33,030 nt of DNA from Chlamydiota bacterium (GTDB lineage: Bacteria > Chlamydiota > Chlamydiia > Chlamydiales > JABDDJ01), in assembly GCA_013287645.1 (NCBI GenBank), contig JABDDJ010000027.1, positions 1 through 33,030 of the forward strand, read 5' to 3'. Positions within the stretch are counted from its first letter, which is position 1; each line of letters starts with the position of its first letter. The notes beneath the pieces are model-generated. The model was not told the origin of the DNA, made no database searches, and was given only the letters and a program-made list of their open reading frames with translations. Positions 23,980-31,920 of this stretch are shown here, in pieces. The position numbers and the translations under genes were made by a program.

Positions 23980-24396
23980 ATGAAAAAAATAAAATATAAC
24001 GGATTGGGTTTCCCAATCGTTTTGAAAGGAGTGAAGACTCGTGAATTTCGCGGGGAGATTCTACCTGACATCAATCACAGAGAACTTGAAGATCAAGTGT
24101 TTACAACTCTTTTATGGCTTCCTGCTCATTTCTCAGGTGCTCATCTCTCTTTTGTTCGAGGTTATATGGGACTATCCCAAAAGGAATTTGCAACAATATT
24201 GGGATTAAAGACTCATGCCACAATTTCTGGATGGGAAGGCAAAGAAAACAAAGCAACGGGCATGCAAGGAACAACAGAGGTTGTAATCAGATTGCTTATG
24301 GCCGACTTCATTAAAGAAGCCTGTTTCGCACAACATTTCAGGGAATTTCTAGGAGTTACTCATCCTCCAAAAAATCTAGAAATGAAGGTTGCTTGA
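23980..24396 (+). CDS. Putative HTH antitoxin, MqsA/XRE-like
   Basis: 138 residues. About 55-92 is an XRE-type helix-turn-helix: LSFVRGYMGLSQKEFATILGL, then ATISGWEGKENK, close to the DNA-binding half of MqsA-type antitoxins. The first 50 residues lack the Cys pairs of the MqsA zinc domain and are unrecognised; they may hold the toxin. The order toxin first, antitoxin second is that of mqsRA and higBA. GGAGG lies 6 bases before the ATG, a strong site that the toxin lacks, which would favour antitoxin synthesis. The likely target is the inverted repeat at 23634-23668. The last 21 bases overlap the convergent ATPase gene. Confidence 0.72.
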   Translation: MKKIKYNGLGFPIVLKGVKTREFRGEILPDINHRELEDQVFTTLLWLPAHFSGAHLSFVRGYMGLSQKEFATILGLKTHATISGWEGKENKATGMQGTTEVVIRLLMADFIKEACFAQHFREFLGVTHPPKNLEMKVA

Positions 24397-24978
24397 CAGG
24401 ACTTCAATAATTTTTTTAATTCTTTCTTCGACAGTTCCACGAGGTATATGTACGACTTTGAAGCCTAATGCGATATAACTTTCCTCAATCTTCTGTTCAA
24501 TTTCTATACTCTCTTCCAATTTTTCAGCTCGGATTTCTGTCTTCTCACAGAAATCTAGATGATCTATCAAAAAAACTGTCTCATTATAGAATTTCTTATC
24601 TATGACCTTTTGGACCGTATTTTTAATTATCTCTGGAACGGGTAAGGATCGAATCATTAAATAATAGGTCATTGTATCTATGGGAGATCTGTCAAAAAAT
24701 ACAATTTTATCTTTGACGTGTTTTACCTCTTTCTGACGCTCTTTTTGCAAAGCGACAATCCTCTCTTCAAAATCGGCTGCTGCCCAAGGCTTTTCAATTC
24801 CTGCTTTCAAATCTTGTGTGATAATATGTTGTGCGGCTTCAAATACTTTTAAAACATCTTCAAGTTGCTGCAAGATTGTTGTCTTGCCTACACCTGGACC
24901 GCCTGTAATAATGTATTTATTTGAATTGCTGTGATAAGCTTCTTCTGAAACTTTAAGATGAGATGTTATTGTACACAT
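24376..24978 (-). CDS. P-loop ATPase/kinase of the AAA_28 (NadR/Ttd14-like) type
   Basis: 200 residues. Walker A is GGPGVGKTT (26-34, Lys32). FFDRSPID (94-101) fits the vFDRgxxD motif of the AAA_28 family, in which the Asp helps bind the phosphate or magnesium, and VFLIDHLDF further on supplies another strand-Asp. This family contains the ribosylnicotinamide-kinase half of NadR and phosphoinositide-binding Ttd14-type proteins. A small-molecule kinase is the likeliest activity, and lying two genes from pncA and pncB makes a nicotinamide-related substrate worth considering, but no specificity residue is readable. AAAGG before the ATG supports the start. Its end overlaps the antitoxin gene by 21 bases. 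Confidence 0.65.
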   Translation of the reverse strand: MCTITSHLKVSEEAYHSNSNKYIITGGPGVGKTTILQQLEDVLKVFEAAQHIITQDLKAGIEKPWAAADFEERIVALQKERQKEVKHVKDKIVFFDRSPIDTMTYYLMIRSLPVPEIIKNTVQKVIDKKFYNETVFLIDHLDFCEKTEIRAEKLEESIEIEQKIEESYIALGFKVVHIPRGTVEERIKKIIEVLSSNLHF

Positions 24979-25007
24979 AATGCCTTTCTTTTAAAATAAT
25001 CTGACAC

Positions 25008-25082
25008 CGGGGTGTGGCGCAGCTTGGCTAGCGCGCTTCGTTCGGGACGAAGAGGTCGTGGGTTCGAATCCCACTACCCCGA
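25008..25082 (+). tRNA. tRNA-Pro (anticodon CGG)
   Basis: A 75-nt cloverleaf: acceptor CGGGGTG pairs with TACCCCG (one G-U), discriminator A, D-arm GCGC/GCGC, anticodon stem CTTCG/CGAAG with loop TTCGGGA and CGG at 25043-25045, and T-arm GTGGG-TTCGAAT-CCCAC. It reads CCG. CCA is not encoded. Its last 9 bases overlap, on the opposite strand, the end of pncA. Confidence 0.96.
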
Positions 25083-25730
25083 TTTTCGTGAGAATATTCT
25101 TTCTTTATTTATAAATAGTTCATCGGACTTGATGATATGGGCTCCGCCTTTTTTCATCTCTTCGATAGCAAGTCGACAGTCATTTGCTTGGATGTCTACC
25201 CCTCTGCAGACATCTTCTATGACATAAGTATCAAATCCTAACTGAAGGGCATCAAAAACGGAGTACTTTACGCAATAGTCTGTAGCTAATCCTGCAATAT
25301 AAACTTTATTGACATGCTTCTTTTTCATGTAGTCTTCCATTCCGGTGGACTGCCTGTGGCCATTGTCAAAAAAGCAGCTGTAGCTATCGATGCCCTGATC
25401 GACGCCCTTGTAAAATATTTTTTCAAAATGAGAGGTATCTAAATCGTGTGATAACTCTGATCCATATGACCCTTGCACACAATGGGCAGGCCACAATATC
25501 TGTTGAATACCATTGAGCATGATGACTTCACCGACAAGCTTGCCCTGGTTAGAGGCAAAGCTTCCATGATTTGCGGGATGCCAATCTTTGGTTGCTACAA
25601 TTACGTCAAAGGGCAACTTAACAAGTTCATTAATGCGGGGAATGATTTGATTGCCTTCCTGGACAGCTAGAGCTCCTCCTGGGAGAAAATCATTTTGAAC
25701 ATCTACGATAACTAGGGCTTGCACAGGCAT
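25074..25730 (-). CDS. pncA: Nicotinamidase (PncA)
   Basis: Deamidates nicotinamide to nicotinate, the first step of NAD salvage. 218 residues, normal length, isochorismatase-like fold. The catalytic triad is visible: Asp10 (VDVQNDF), Lys108 (FYKGVD) and Cys153 (ATDYCVK); the metal ligands are Asp49, His51 (KDWHPANH) and His83 (WPAHC). The start lies 4 bases after the pncB stop with GGAG inside the end of pncB, so the two are one transcription unit and the product of one enzyme is the substrate of the other. The last three codons run over the 3' end of tRNA-Pro on the other strand. Confidence 0.93.
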   Translation of the reverse strand: MPVQALVIVDVQNDFLPGGALAVQEGNQIIPRINELVKLPFDVIVATKDWHPANHGSFASNQGKLVGEVIMLNGIQQILWPAHCVQGSYGSELSHDLDTSHFEKIFYKGVDQGIDSYSCFFDNGHRQSTGMEDYMKKKHVNKVYIAGLATDYCVKYSVFDALQLGFDTYVIEDVCRGVDIQANDCRLAIEEMKKGGAHIIKSDELFINKERIFSRKSG

Positions 25731-25734
25731 GAAA

Positions 25735-27198
25735 TTAGGCTCCAGAGGATACTTGTTCGCGAATTCTTTTTATCAGATCTACCTTTTTGTAGTAGAGAGA
25801 AGATTCTAACCCAGATGTGTATATATGTGGATTATAAAATCGCTTTATTCCAACAGAAAAGTGAGAAAGATTGCTAAACGTTGTTTGGCGTACCTCTGGA
25901 AGCTTTGGAAAAGTATAGATACATTTTCCTTGGCGAAAGATCGGCACTAAAAGATCTTCAAATGACCAAGATTTGTGGACATGAGTTAAGCGTGTGGGAT
26001 CAAATGGATCAACAATTACGGATGGTTCTTTGGGAGGTGTGCGGATGTCATAAAGTGCGTCTGCAATATTTCCTTCACCGGATTTATAGCGTCTGATTTG
26101 CAGAATTCCTGGATTTGTCATTTTGATAAGTTGCTCTGAGAGCTTAATCTTATCTTCCCATGGCTCTCCAGGGTCTCTTAAAGCAGAAAGCTTGTAAACT
26201 CCATCCAATGCCGGTTGATTTCCACCAGTTACTAAATTAGTTCCTATACCCCAGACATTAATCTTGGCGCCTTGGCGTTTTAATTCGCTAATCAACACTT
26301 CGTCTAATTCGTTGCTAGCTACTATGACAGCGTCCTTAAAACCTGCGGCATCGAGAAGCATGCGGCTCTGGATGCTCAGATGTGCCAGATCTCCTGAATC
26401 TAAACGAATGCCGATGAGTTTTCGTCCTTTATCACGCAAGCGTTTTGCAATGGCAATCGCATGTTCAACACCTTGTAGAGAGTCATAGGTATCAACCAAA
26501 AAGAGGATATTGTCCGGCATCGCTTCTGCATAGGCTTCAAAAGAGGCTAGTTCATTATCGAATGCCATCACCCAGCTATGGCCATGAGTTCCTCTTACGG
26601 GGATACCGAGAAGCTTTCCAGCCAGGACATTGGAGGTCGCTTCACAGCCTCCAATATAGGCTGAGCGTGTTGCAGTCAGCCCACCATTAATACCTTGCGC
26701 ACGTCTGAGGCCAAATTCAAGGAGCGGTTCTCCCTGAGCTGCGAGATGCATGCGTGCTGCTTTAGTAGCTATTAAAGTGGGAAAATTAATAAGATTAAGC
26801 AATGCTGTTTCGATAAGCTGAGCTTGGATTAGAGGTGCTTCAACACGAAGAAGTGGTTGTTGGGGAAAGACAATAGTGCCTTCAGGTACAGCGTCAATAT
26901 TTCCGGTGAAACGAAGCGTCGCTAAATAGGACAAGAAATCTTTTGAAAATAGAGGCGATCCAGAAGCTCCCTTTAAAGTAGAGAGATAAGCAATATCATC
27001 TTCCGTAGCGTGAAAATTCTTTAACCAATTGGCTGCTTCTTCAAGTCCTGCTGCAACAGTAAAGCCACCCTGAAAAGGCATTTTGCGAAAGAAGAGATGG
27101 AAAACAGCCTCTTTCTGTACGAGCTTTTGCGACCAGTAGCCTTGCGCCATGGTCAGCTGGTATAGATCGGTCAGCAAAAAGAGAGAGGAATCAAGCAT
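25735..27198 (-). CDS. pncB: Nicotinate phosphoribosyltransferase
   Basis: Joins nicotinate and PRPP to nicotinate mononucleotide, with ATP hydrolysis, in NAD salvage. 487 residues. The N-terminal LLTDLYQLTMAQGYW is a family signature, GTHGHSWVM (203-211) contains His207, the probable phosphorylated histidine, and IRLDSGDLAHLS is the phosphoribosyl-binding loop. At nearly 490 residues it matches the longer bacterial and eukaryotic-type enzymes rather than the 400-residue Escherichia coli form. No ribosome site is seen, and only 18 bases separate the ATG from palindromic repeat copy 3, so transcription must come from within or beyond that repeat, possibly by readthrough from putA. Confidence 0.92.
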   Translation of the reverse strand: MLDSSLFLLTDLYQLTMAQGYWSQKLVQKEAVFHLFFRKMPFQGGFTVAAGLEEAANWLKNFHATEDDIAYLSTLKGASGSPLFSKDFLSYLATLRFTGNIDAVPEGTIVFPQQPLLRVEAPLIQAQLIETALLNLINFPTLIATKAARMHLAAQGEPLLEFGLRRAQGINGGLTATRSAYIGGCEATSNVLAGKLLGIPVRGTHGHSWVMAFDNELASFEAYAEAMPDNILFLVDTYDSLQGVEHAIAIAKRLRDKGRKLIGIRLDSGDLAHLSIQSRMLLDAAGFKDAVIVASNELDEVLISELKRQGAKINVWGIGTNLVTGGNQPALDGVYKLSALRDPGEPWEDKIKLSEQLIKMTNPGILQIRRYKSGEGNIADALYDIRTPPKEPSVIVDPFDPTRLTHVHKSWSFEDLLVPIFRQGKCIYTFPKLPEVRQTTFSNLSHFSVGIKRFYNPHIYTSGLESSLYYKKVDLIKRIREQVSSGA

Positions 27199-27216
27199 GC
27201 TATTACTAAAAAATTT

Positions 27217-27307
27217 TTAACGCAGAGGCGCAAAGGCGCGAAGACGCAGAGATAAAAAAAGAAAAATATATATAATTTTCTTTGCGCCTTTGCGTCTCTG
27301 CGTTTAA
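27217..27307. repeat. Palindromic repeat, CGCAAAG family, copy 3
   Basis: The left arm (27217-27251) carries four 7-base units at 8-base spacing: CGCAGAG, CGCAAAG, CGCGAAG, CGCAGAG. The right arm (27280-27307) carries three, inverted. The unequal unit number makes the stem imperfect. The A/T loop is 28 bases. The right arm ends 6 bases from the putA stop. This copy has diverged in the repeat units and changed copy number compared with 4011-4083 and 7284-7353. Confidence 0.88.
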
Positions 27308-27313
27308 TATCAT

Positions 27314-30300
27314 CTAATGCGATCTTTCACCGAGGTTACCATACCGGTGGTAATCGGTGCAAATAGACTGCTCTTTTAGGTAATGAAGAAGCTCGACTCT
27401 GCCGTTAGAAATGACAGGAGCTATTAAAGTTTCGCAGCCTTCATCTGCTAGAGCAATTCTTAGAGATAGGCTAGGTTCATTTAAAAAGCGTACTAGCTGA
27501 ACTTTTTCACTTCGTACATAGACGATTAGTTGCTCATTACTTTCTTCATTGTAAAGGCTAATATGTATATGACAGCCAGTAATATCAGCCGCTGATTTAA
27601 TTTTTAAAATATCTTGTTGATTATCGGTTTCTTGAATTCTGATTACACAGTTATCTTTAGGAATGTATCTAAGGATATTATCTTCCCCTATGAGATGTAC
27701 GGGGTCATGGTCGTGGCTAAAGTAGTTCTCATAAAAATAGTGATATGAATCGGAAGCATGGGGATCTAGCTGAGAGCATTGCATCAGCTGTATGACATAA
27801 TTGGGTCCGCCTGCTTTGGCTCCTGGACCGTAGGAGCTCTGCTTCATACCTCCAAAGGGTTGTCTTAAGACAACTGCGCCAGTGATGCCTCTGTTTATGT
27901 AGAGGTTGCCTGCATGAATCGAATGCTCCCAAATATCGCTCTCTCTTTGATCGAGGGTATGAATTCCTGCGGTCAAGCCATATTTGGTTCCATTGGCAAT
28001 CTCGATGGCGTGTTCTAAGTTTTTAGCTTTCATGACAGATAGGACAGGGCCAAAGAGCTCATTTTGATAGGAAAAACTGGTTGTTGTGACTCCCCATTTA
28101 ATTCCAGGACTCCATAAGCAGGGATTATTTTTTGAGAGTTTGGGCTGAAGAGCCCACTCTTCCCCCTCTTCAAGTTCAGTGAGTCCTTTCAATAATGCCC
28201 CTTCAGGAGGTTTGATAAGTGGGTTGATGCGCGTTGTCATATCCCAAGCACTACCGACGGGTAAGCTGGCTGCTGCATCACACAGCTGCTTTCGGAAATG
28301 AGGGTCGTCATAGAGTTCTGGAAGCAAGATAAGCAAACTACACGCGCTGCATTTCTGTCCCGAGTGGCTAAATGCCGAATGGATGATATCTCGAATGGCC
28401 AAATCCCGATCGGCCATTTCTGTGACGATGATACTGTTTTTTCCACCCGTTTCGGCACATAGATGCAGTTTGGGATTTAGCTTAAGCATAAGCTGTGCGG
28501 TGGCTGTAGCACCTGTGAGGATAACTGTATGGACGTCGGGATGTTGAATGAGTGCTGTTCCCACAGTTTCATCATCTCCTGTGACAAACTGTAAAATATT
28601 TTTTGGTATTCCAGCTCTCCAAAAAGCTTCTGCTACTTTCCATCCTACTAAAGCAGTTTCGGAAGAGGGCTTAAAGATTACCGTGTTGCCTGCCGCAAGT
28701 GCTGCAGCAATTCCACCTGCGGAAATGGAACAGGGAAAATTCCAAGGCGAGGCGATGACAACTACACCTAAAGGCTTCCATGAGATTCCTTCAAGTGCAT
28801 GCAACTCCACCGCGTCCCGCCGATAATATTCACAAAAATCGATGGCTTCAGACACTTCTGCATCAGCTTCTGGAACTGTTTTTCCACCATCTGCCACCAT
28901 AGCACAGATTAACTCTCCTCGACTTTGCCGCAGTTCTTGTGCGGCCTTTGCTAAATAGTGCGAGCGCTCTTCCAAGGTAGCAGTCCAACCATTTTTGGCA
29001 CATGCAACAGTTTGATTGATATGGTCAATACTTGTTAATGGAATGCTACAATTTTGCTTTGATTTCCACTCTTCTAGATGGCCGTAAATCCAGTGACGAT
29101 TAGCTTCTTGAGACCAGTCAGTGTCCGGCTCATTCGAAAATAGGGATTCAGGATCAATATTTTCTCTCTTGCTTCTATTTTGTGTGCGGTTGGGGTTTGA
29201 TGTCACCTTTGCAACTTCATCAAAAGAAAAACTAAACTCTTCAACCTGCTTATCCCATGATGTACTGTCGAGCGTCATGCTAAAAAGTGCGCTTAGAAAG
29301 TTTTCAGGGGCTGTATTTTCATCGAGGCGGCGCATCAAATAGGCTACAGCTGTATGAAAATCTTTCTCTTCTGCAGCAGGGCTATAGAGTAAAAGGCCTC
29401 CGGCAACATCCTTGACCACTCTGCTAATATGGGGGGCCATGCCTTCGAGCATTTCAAAAATGATATTTGTTTCTAAGTTATTTTCTGCACGCAAAATCAA
29501 TGCTAAAGCAATGTCAAATAAATTGTGGCTTCCTATCCCTAAATAGACTGCAGAAGCATGCATAGGATCGCAACCATATAGCAGCATTTTTTTGAAGTTG
29601 GCGTCGGCCTCATATTTGTGCGAAAAGGGCGCTTGAGGCCAGCCATGAAGGGAAGCTTCTACTCTCTCCATGCCTAAATTAGCACCCTTTACTATTCGAA
29701 TTTTTATGGGCGCTCCTCCGCGTTTTTGTCGCTCTATCGCCCATTTAGTTAGCTTCTGTTGATAGGTAAAGGAATCTGGAATATAGCTCTGCAAAACAAT
29801 TCCTGCTGAGTGATGGAAAAATTCGGGTTCATCTAAAACCTTTTGAAAAAGAGCTACAGTCAATGCGAGATCGCGATACTCCTCCATATCTAAATTGACA
29901 AACTTCGGAACTCGCTCTCCATCCGAGTATTCAAAAGTGTTAGCCATCGCTGTTCGATACAATTTTCGTAACCGGTCTGCTAATAGCTCTAGAGTCTCAT
30001 TAAAAGCCAAAAGATTGATCTGGCTGCAAATAGAGGATATTTTGACGGAAATATATTCTATCTCTGGCTGCTTAAGGTCCTCAATATTTTGTCGGAGACG
30101 ATCTTCTGCCTCACCTTCTCCTAAAATCGCTTCTCCTAAATGATTTAAATTAACTCTAAAGCCCTCCAGTGTGCGTTTTTTCAAATAGGCTTTTAAAGCG
30201 GATGGCTCTCCAGGAATCACTACAGAAGCAACTTCCTTTCGAATCGCCTGTTTTGCCAATGGCACTAAAAAGGTTGGAACAGCCCTTGAGAACATCGAAA

Positions 30301-30634
30301 AGGCGCGTAACTCCACTCCAATCAATAAGGGAAGTCCCTTAGGGATGCCGCGTTTGTGAATTAAAAATCGCAACTGGTCCGCAATGCGTGAGGCATGGTT
30401 AGAGCGGAAGCACTGGTCGGTGATCTCTGTAAAAAATAATTTACTGTTGCGATCTTCCATTAAGCTAGCGATAAATGCCTGCTGCTGAGCCTCTCTGGGT
30501 GTTTGAACCTGCTGTGCTGCCTGCAACAATAAAGCAGCTAAACTAATCGCCTTTTCTTTACGCTCTTCTGGAGGTAACTCTTTTCCCTTAGCAGACGCTA
30601 CCAAATTCTGCGCTTGGGAAATATAACTGCTCAT
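27314..30634 (-). CDS. putA: Bifunctional proline dehydrogenase / P5C dehydrogenase (PutA)
   Basis: Oxidises proline to glutamate in two steps, feeding electrons to the quinone pool and NAD. 1106 residues. The first 480 or so form the helical arm and FAD-dependent proline dehydrogenase barrel (LAFNETLELLADRLRKLYR; RIVKGANLGMERVE; FEMLEGMAP; LLYSPAAEEKDF in the place of the usual RRLxEN context, followed by YLMRRLDEN). The aldehyde dehydrogenase half covers about 530-1000: SPWNFPCSISAGG, IFKPSSETALVG, LTGATATAQ, ETGGKNSIIV and the catalytic Cys762 in SGQKCSAC. There is no ribbon-helix-helix domain at the N-terminus, so it should not repress its own gene as the Escherichia coli protein does. 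The last 100 residues resemble a degenerate domain of unknown use. GGTGAG precedes the ATG. Confidence 0.93.
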   Translation of the reverse strand: MSSYISQAQNLVASAKGKELPPEERKEKAISLAALLLQAAQQVQTPREAQQQAFIASLMEDRNSKLFFTEITDQCFRSNHASRIADQLRFLIHKRGIPKGLPLLIGVELRAFSMFSRAVPTFLVPLAKQAIRKEVASVVIPGEPSALKAYLKKRTLEGFRVNLNHLGEAILGEGEAEDRLRQNIEDLKQPEIEYISVKISSICSQINLLAFNETLELLADRLRKLYRTAMANTFEYSDGERVPKFVNLDMEEYRDLALTVALFQKVLDEPEFFHHSAGIVLQSYIPDSFTYQQKLTKWAIERQKRGGAPIKIRIVKGANLGMERVEASLHGWPQAPFSHKYEADANFKKMLLYGCDPMHASAVYLGIGSHNLFDIALALILRAENNLETNIIFEMLEGMAPHISRVVKDVAGGLLLYSPAAEEKDFHTAVAYLMRRLDENTAPENFLSALFSMTLDSTSWDKQVEEFSFSFDEVAKVTSNPNRTQNRSKRENIDPESLFSNEPDTDWSQEANRHWIYGHLEEWKSKQNCSIPLTSIDHINQTVACAKNGWTATLEERSHYLAKAAQELRQSRGELICAMVADGGKTVPEADAEVSEAIDFCEYYRRDAVELHALEGISWKPLGVVVIASPWNFPCSISAGGIAAALAAGNTVIFKPSSETALVGWKVAEAFWRAGIPKNILQFVTGDDETVGTALIQHPDVHTVILTGATATAQLMLKLNPKLHLCAETGGKNSIIVTEMADRDLAIRDIIHSAFSHSGQKCSACSLLILLPELYDDPHFRKQLCDAAASLPVGSAWDMTTRINPLIKPPEGALLKGLTELEEGEEWALQPKLSKNNPCLWSPGIKWGVTTTSFSYQNELFGPVLSVMKAKNLEHAIEIANGTKYGLTAGIHTLDQRESDIWEHSIHAGNLYINRGITGAVVLRQPFGGMKQSSYGPGAKAGGPNYVIQLMQCSQLDPHASDSYHYFYENYFSHDHDPVHLIGEDNILRYIPKDNCVIRIQETDNQQDILKIKSAADITGCHIHISLYNEESNEQLIVYVRSEKVQLVRFLNEPSLSLRIALADEGCETLIAPVISNGRVELLHYLKEQSICTDYHRYGNLGERSH

Positions 30635-30674
30635 TCTCTCACCATTTTTTTCTCCATGGTAATCACTTTTCAGT

Positions 30675-30680
30675 TATAAG
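30675..30680 (+). promoter_or_regulatory. Possible -10 box of the NamZ-family gene
   Basis: TATAAG, a five-of-six match, ends 7 bases before the ATG at 30688, in the 53-bp divergent gap from putA. No convincing -35 box and no Shine-Dalgarno are seen, so a leaderless message is likely if this box is used. Confidence 0.35.
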
Positions 30681-30687
30681 AATAAGC

Positions 30688-31920
30688 ATGAAAGTTCAAG
30701 TTAATTTATTTTTTATATTTCTTTTTCTCTTATGTTCTCTTCAAGGAAGAGAGGTCAAAGTCACCTTAGGATGCGAGAGGCTTTTTGACCATCCGTACGC
30801 TTCTATGATTTCTGGAAAACGTATTGGTCTCATTACGAATCAGACTGGAGTCAACCATTCGCTTATCAGTACTCTAGATGTCTTGAAAGCGAAAGGCAAG
30901 CTGACCGCCCTGTTTGCTCCTGAGCACGGAATTCGTGGCGAATACACGGCCGAAGAGTTAGTCCCCGATATGTTAGATGAGGAGGGTATTCCCATCTATA
31001 GCCTGCATGGTAAAACCTTCAGACCTACTCCAGAGATGTTTAAGAACGTCGATGTTCTGATCTACGACATTCAAGACATCGGCTCTCGCTCCTATACCTA
31101 TGCGACAACACTCTATTATGTACTCGAAGAAGCCGCTAAACTGCATATACCCGTCATTGTATTAGACCGCCCCAACCCTATCAATGGAATCACCATTGAT
31201 GGTCCTGTTCTCCTCAATGAATGGCGCTCTGTCGTTGGGTATATCAATGTTCCGTATTGCCATGGAATGACTATTGGTGAACTTGCGCAGTACTTCAACA
31301 ACGAATACCAAGTCAACGCTCCCTTATATATCGTCCCCATGAAAGGTTGGCGGCGCAGCATGTCTTTTGAAGATACCGGGCTGCCATGGATTCCCACCAG
31401 CCCTAATATTCCAGATGCCTCAACCCCTCTTTACTATCCGATCACAGGCATCTTAGGAGAATTATCTATCGTCAGCATTGGTATAGGGTATACTCTGCCC
31501 TTCGAATTGATCGGAGCTCCTTGGATTGATGCCAACAAATTGGCCTCTGCTCTAAACAGTCAACAATTTCCGGGGGTCTATTTTGTGCCCTGGCACTTTA
31601 AACCCTACTTTGGAAAGTATGCGAAAGAGGTCTGTCACGGAGTATTAATCAAAGTGACAAATTCAAATAAATATTTGCCTGTTAGCACGCAATTTCTTAT
31701 TCTGGGAGTTTTAAAAAATTTATTTGGTGAAGAATTCAATAAACTACTAGCCGACGCCAAAAACCGCTACCCCATGTTCAACAAAGTCAACGGAACTGAC
31801 GAAGTTCTAAATATCCTTCTCCAAAAAAAACATATTGTCTGGCCTCTACGTGAACTGCATTCCCAAGAACGTGAAGAATTTAAAAACCGTCGCAGTAAAT
31901 ACCTTATCTACCCAGATTAG
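30688..31920 (+). CDS. NamZ-family (DUF1343) exo-N-acetylmuramidase-like protein
   Basis: 410 residues with an N-terminal signal peptide (about 1-20), so exported. Conserved family blocks are intact: GLITNQTG (47-54), FAPEHGIRG (76-84), YDIQDIGSRSYTY (126-138) and LDRPNPING (159-167). Bacillus NamZ of this family removes terminal N-acetylmuramic acid from peptidoglycan fragments. A role in turning over cell-wall material is therefore likely, though proven members are few. In chlamydiae, whose peptidoglycan is thin and partly transient, such an enzyme is of interest. The neighbouring groS is downstream in the same direction, but the CIRCE element starts inside this gene's stop codon. Confidence 0.85.
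   Translation: MKVQVNLFFIFLFLLCSLQGREVKVTLGCERLFDHPYASMISGKRIGLITNQTGVNHSLISTLDVLKAKGKLTALFAPEHGIRGEYTAEELVPDMLDEEGIPIYSLHGKTFRPTPEMFKNVDVLIYDIQDIGSRSYTYATTLYYVLEEAAKLHIPVIVLDRPNPINGITIDGPVLLNEWRSVVGYINVPYCHGMTIGELAQYFNNEYQVNAPLYIVPMKGWRRSMSFEDTGLPWIPTSPNIPDASTPLYYPITGILGELSIVSIGIGYTLPFELIGAPWIDANKLASALNSQQFPGVYFVPWHFKPYFGKYAKEVCHGVLIKVTNSNKYLPVSTQFLILGVLKNLFGEEFNKLLADAKNRYPMFNKVNGTDEVLNILLQKKHIVWPLRELHSQEREEFKNRRSKYLIYPD

Noticed and set aside
22341..25082. Integrative island with attachment sites at tRNA-Pro
   Set aside because: No integrase gene and no second copy of the tRNA 3' end were found; the accessory nature of the block rests on content only.
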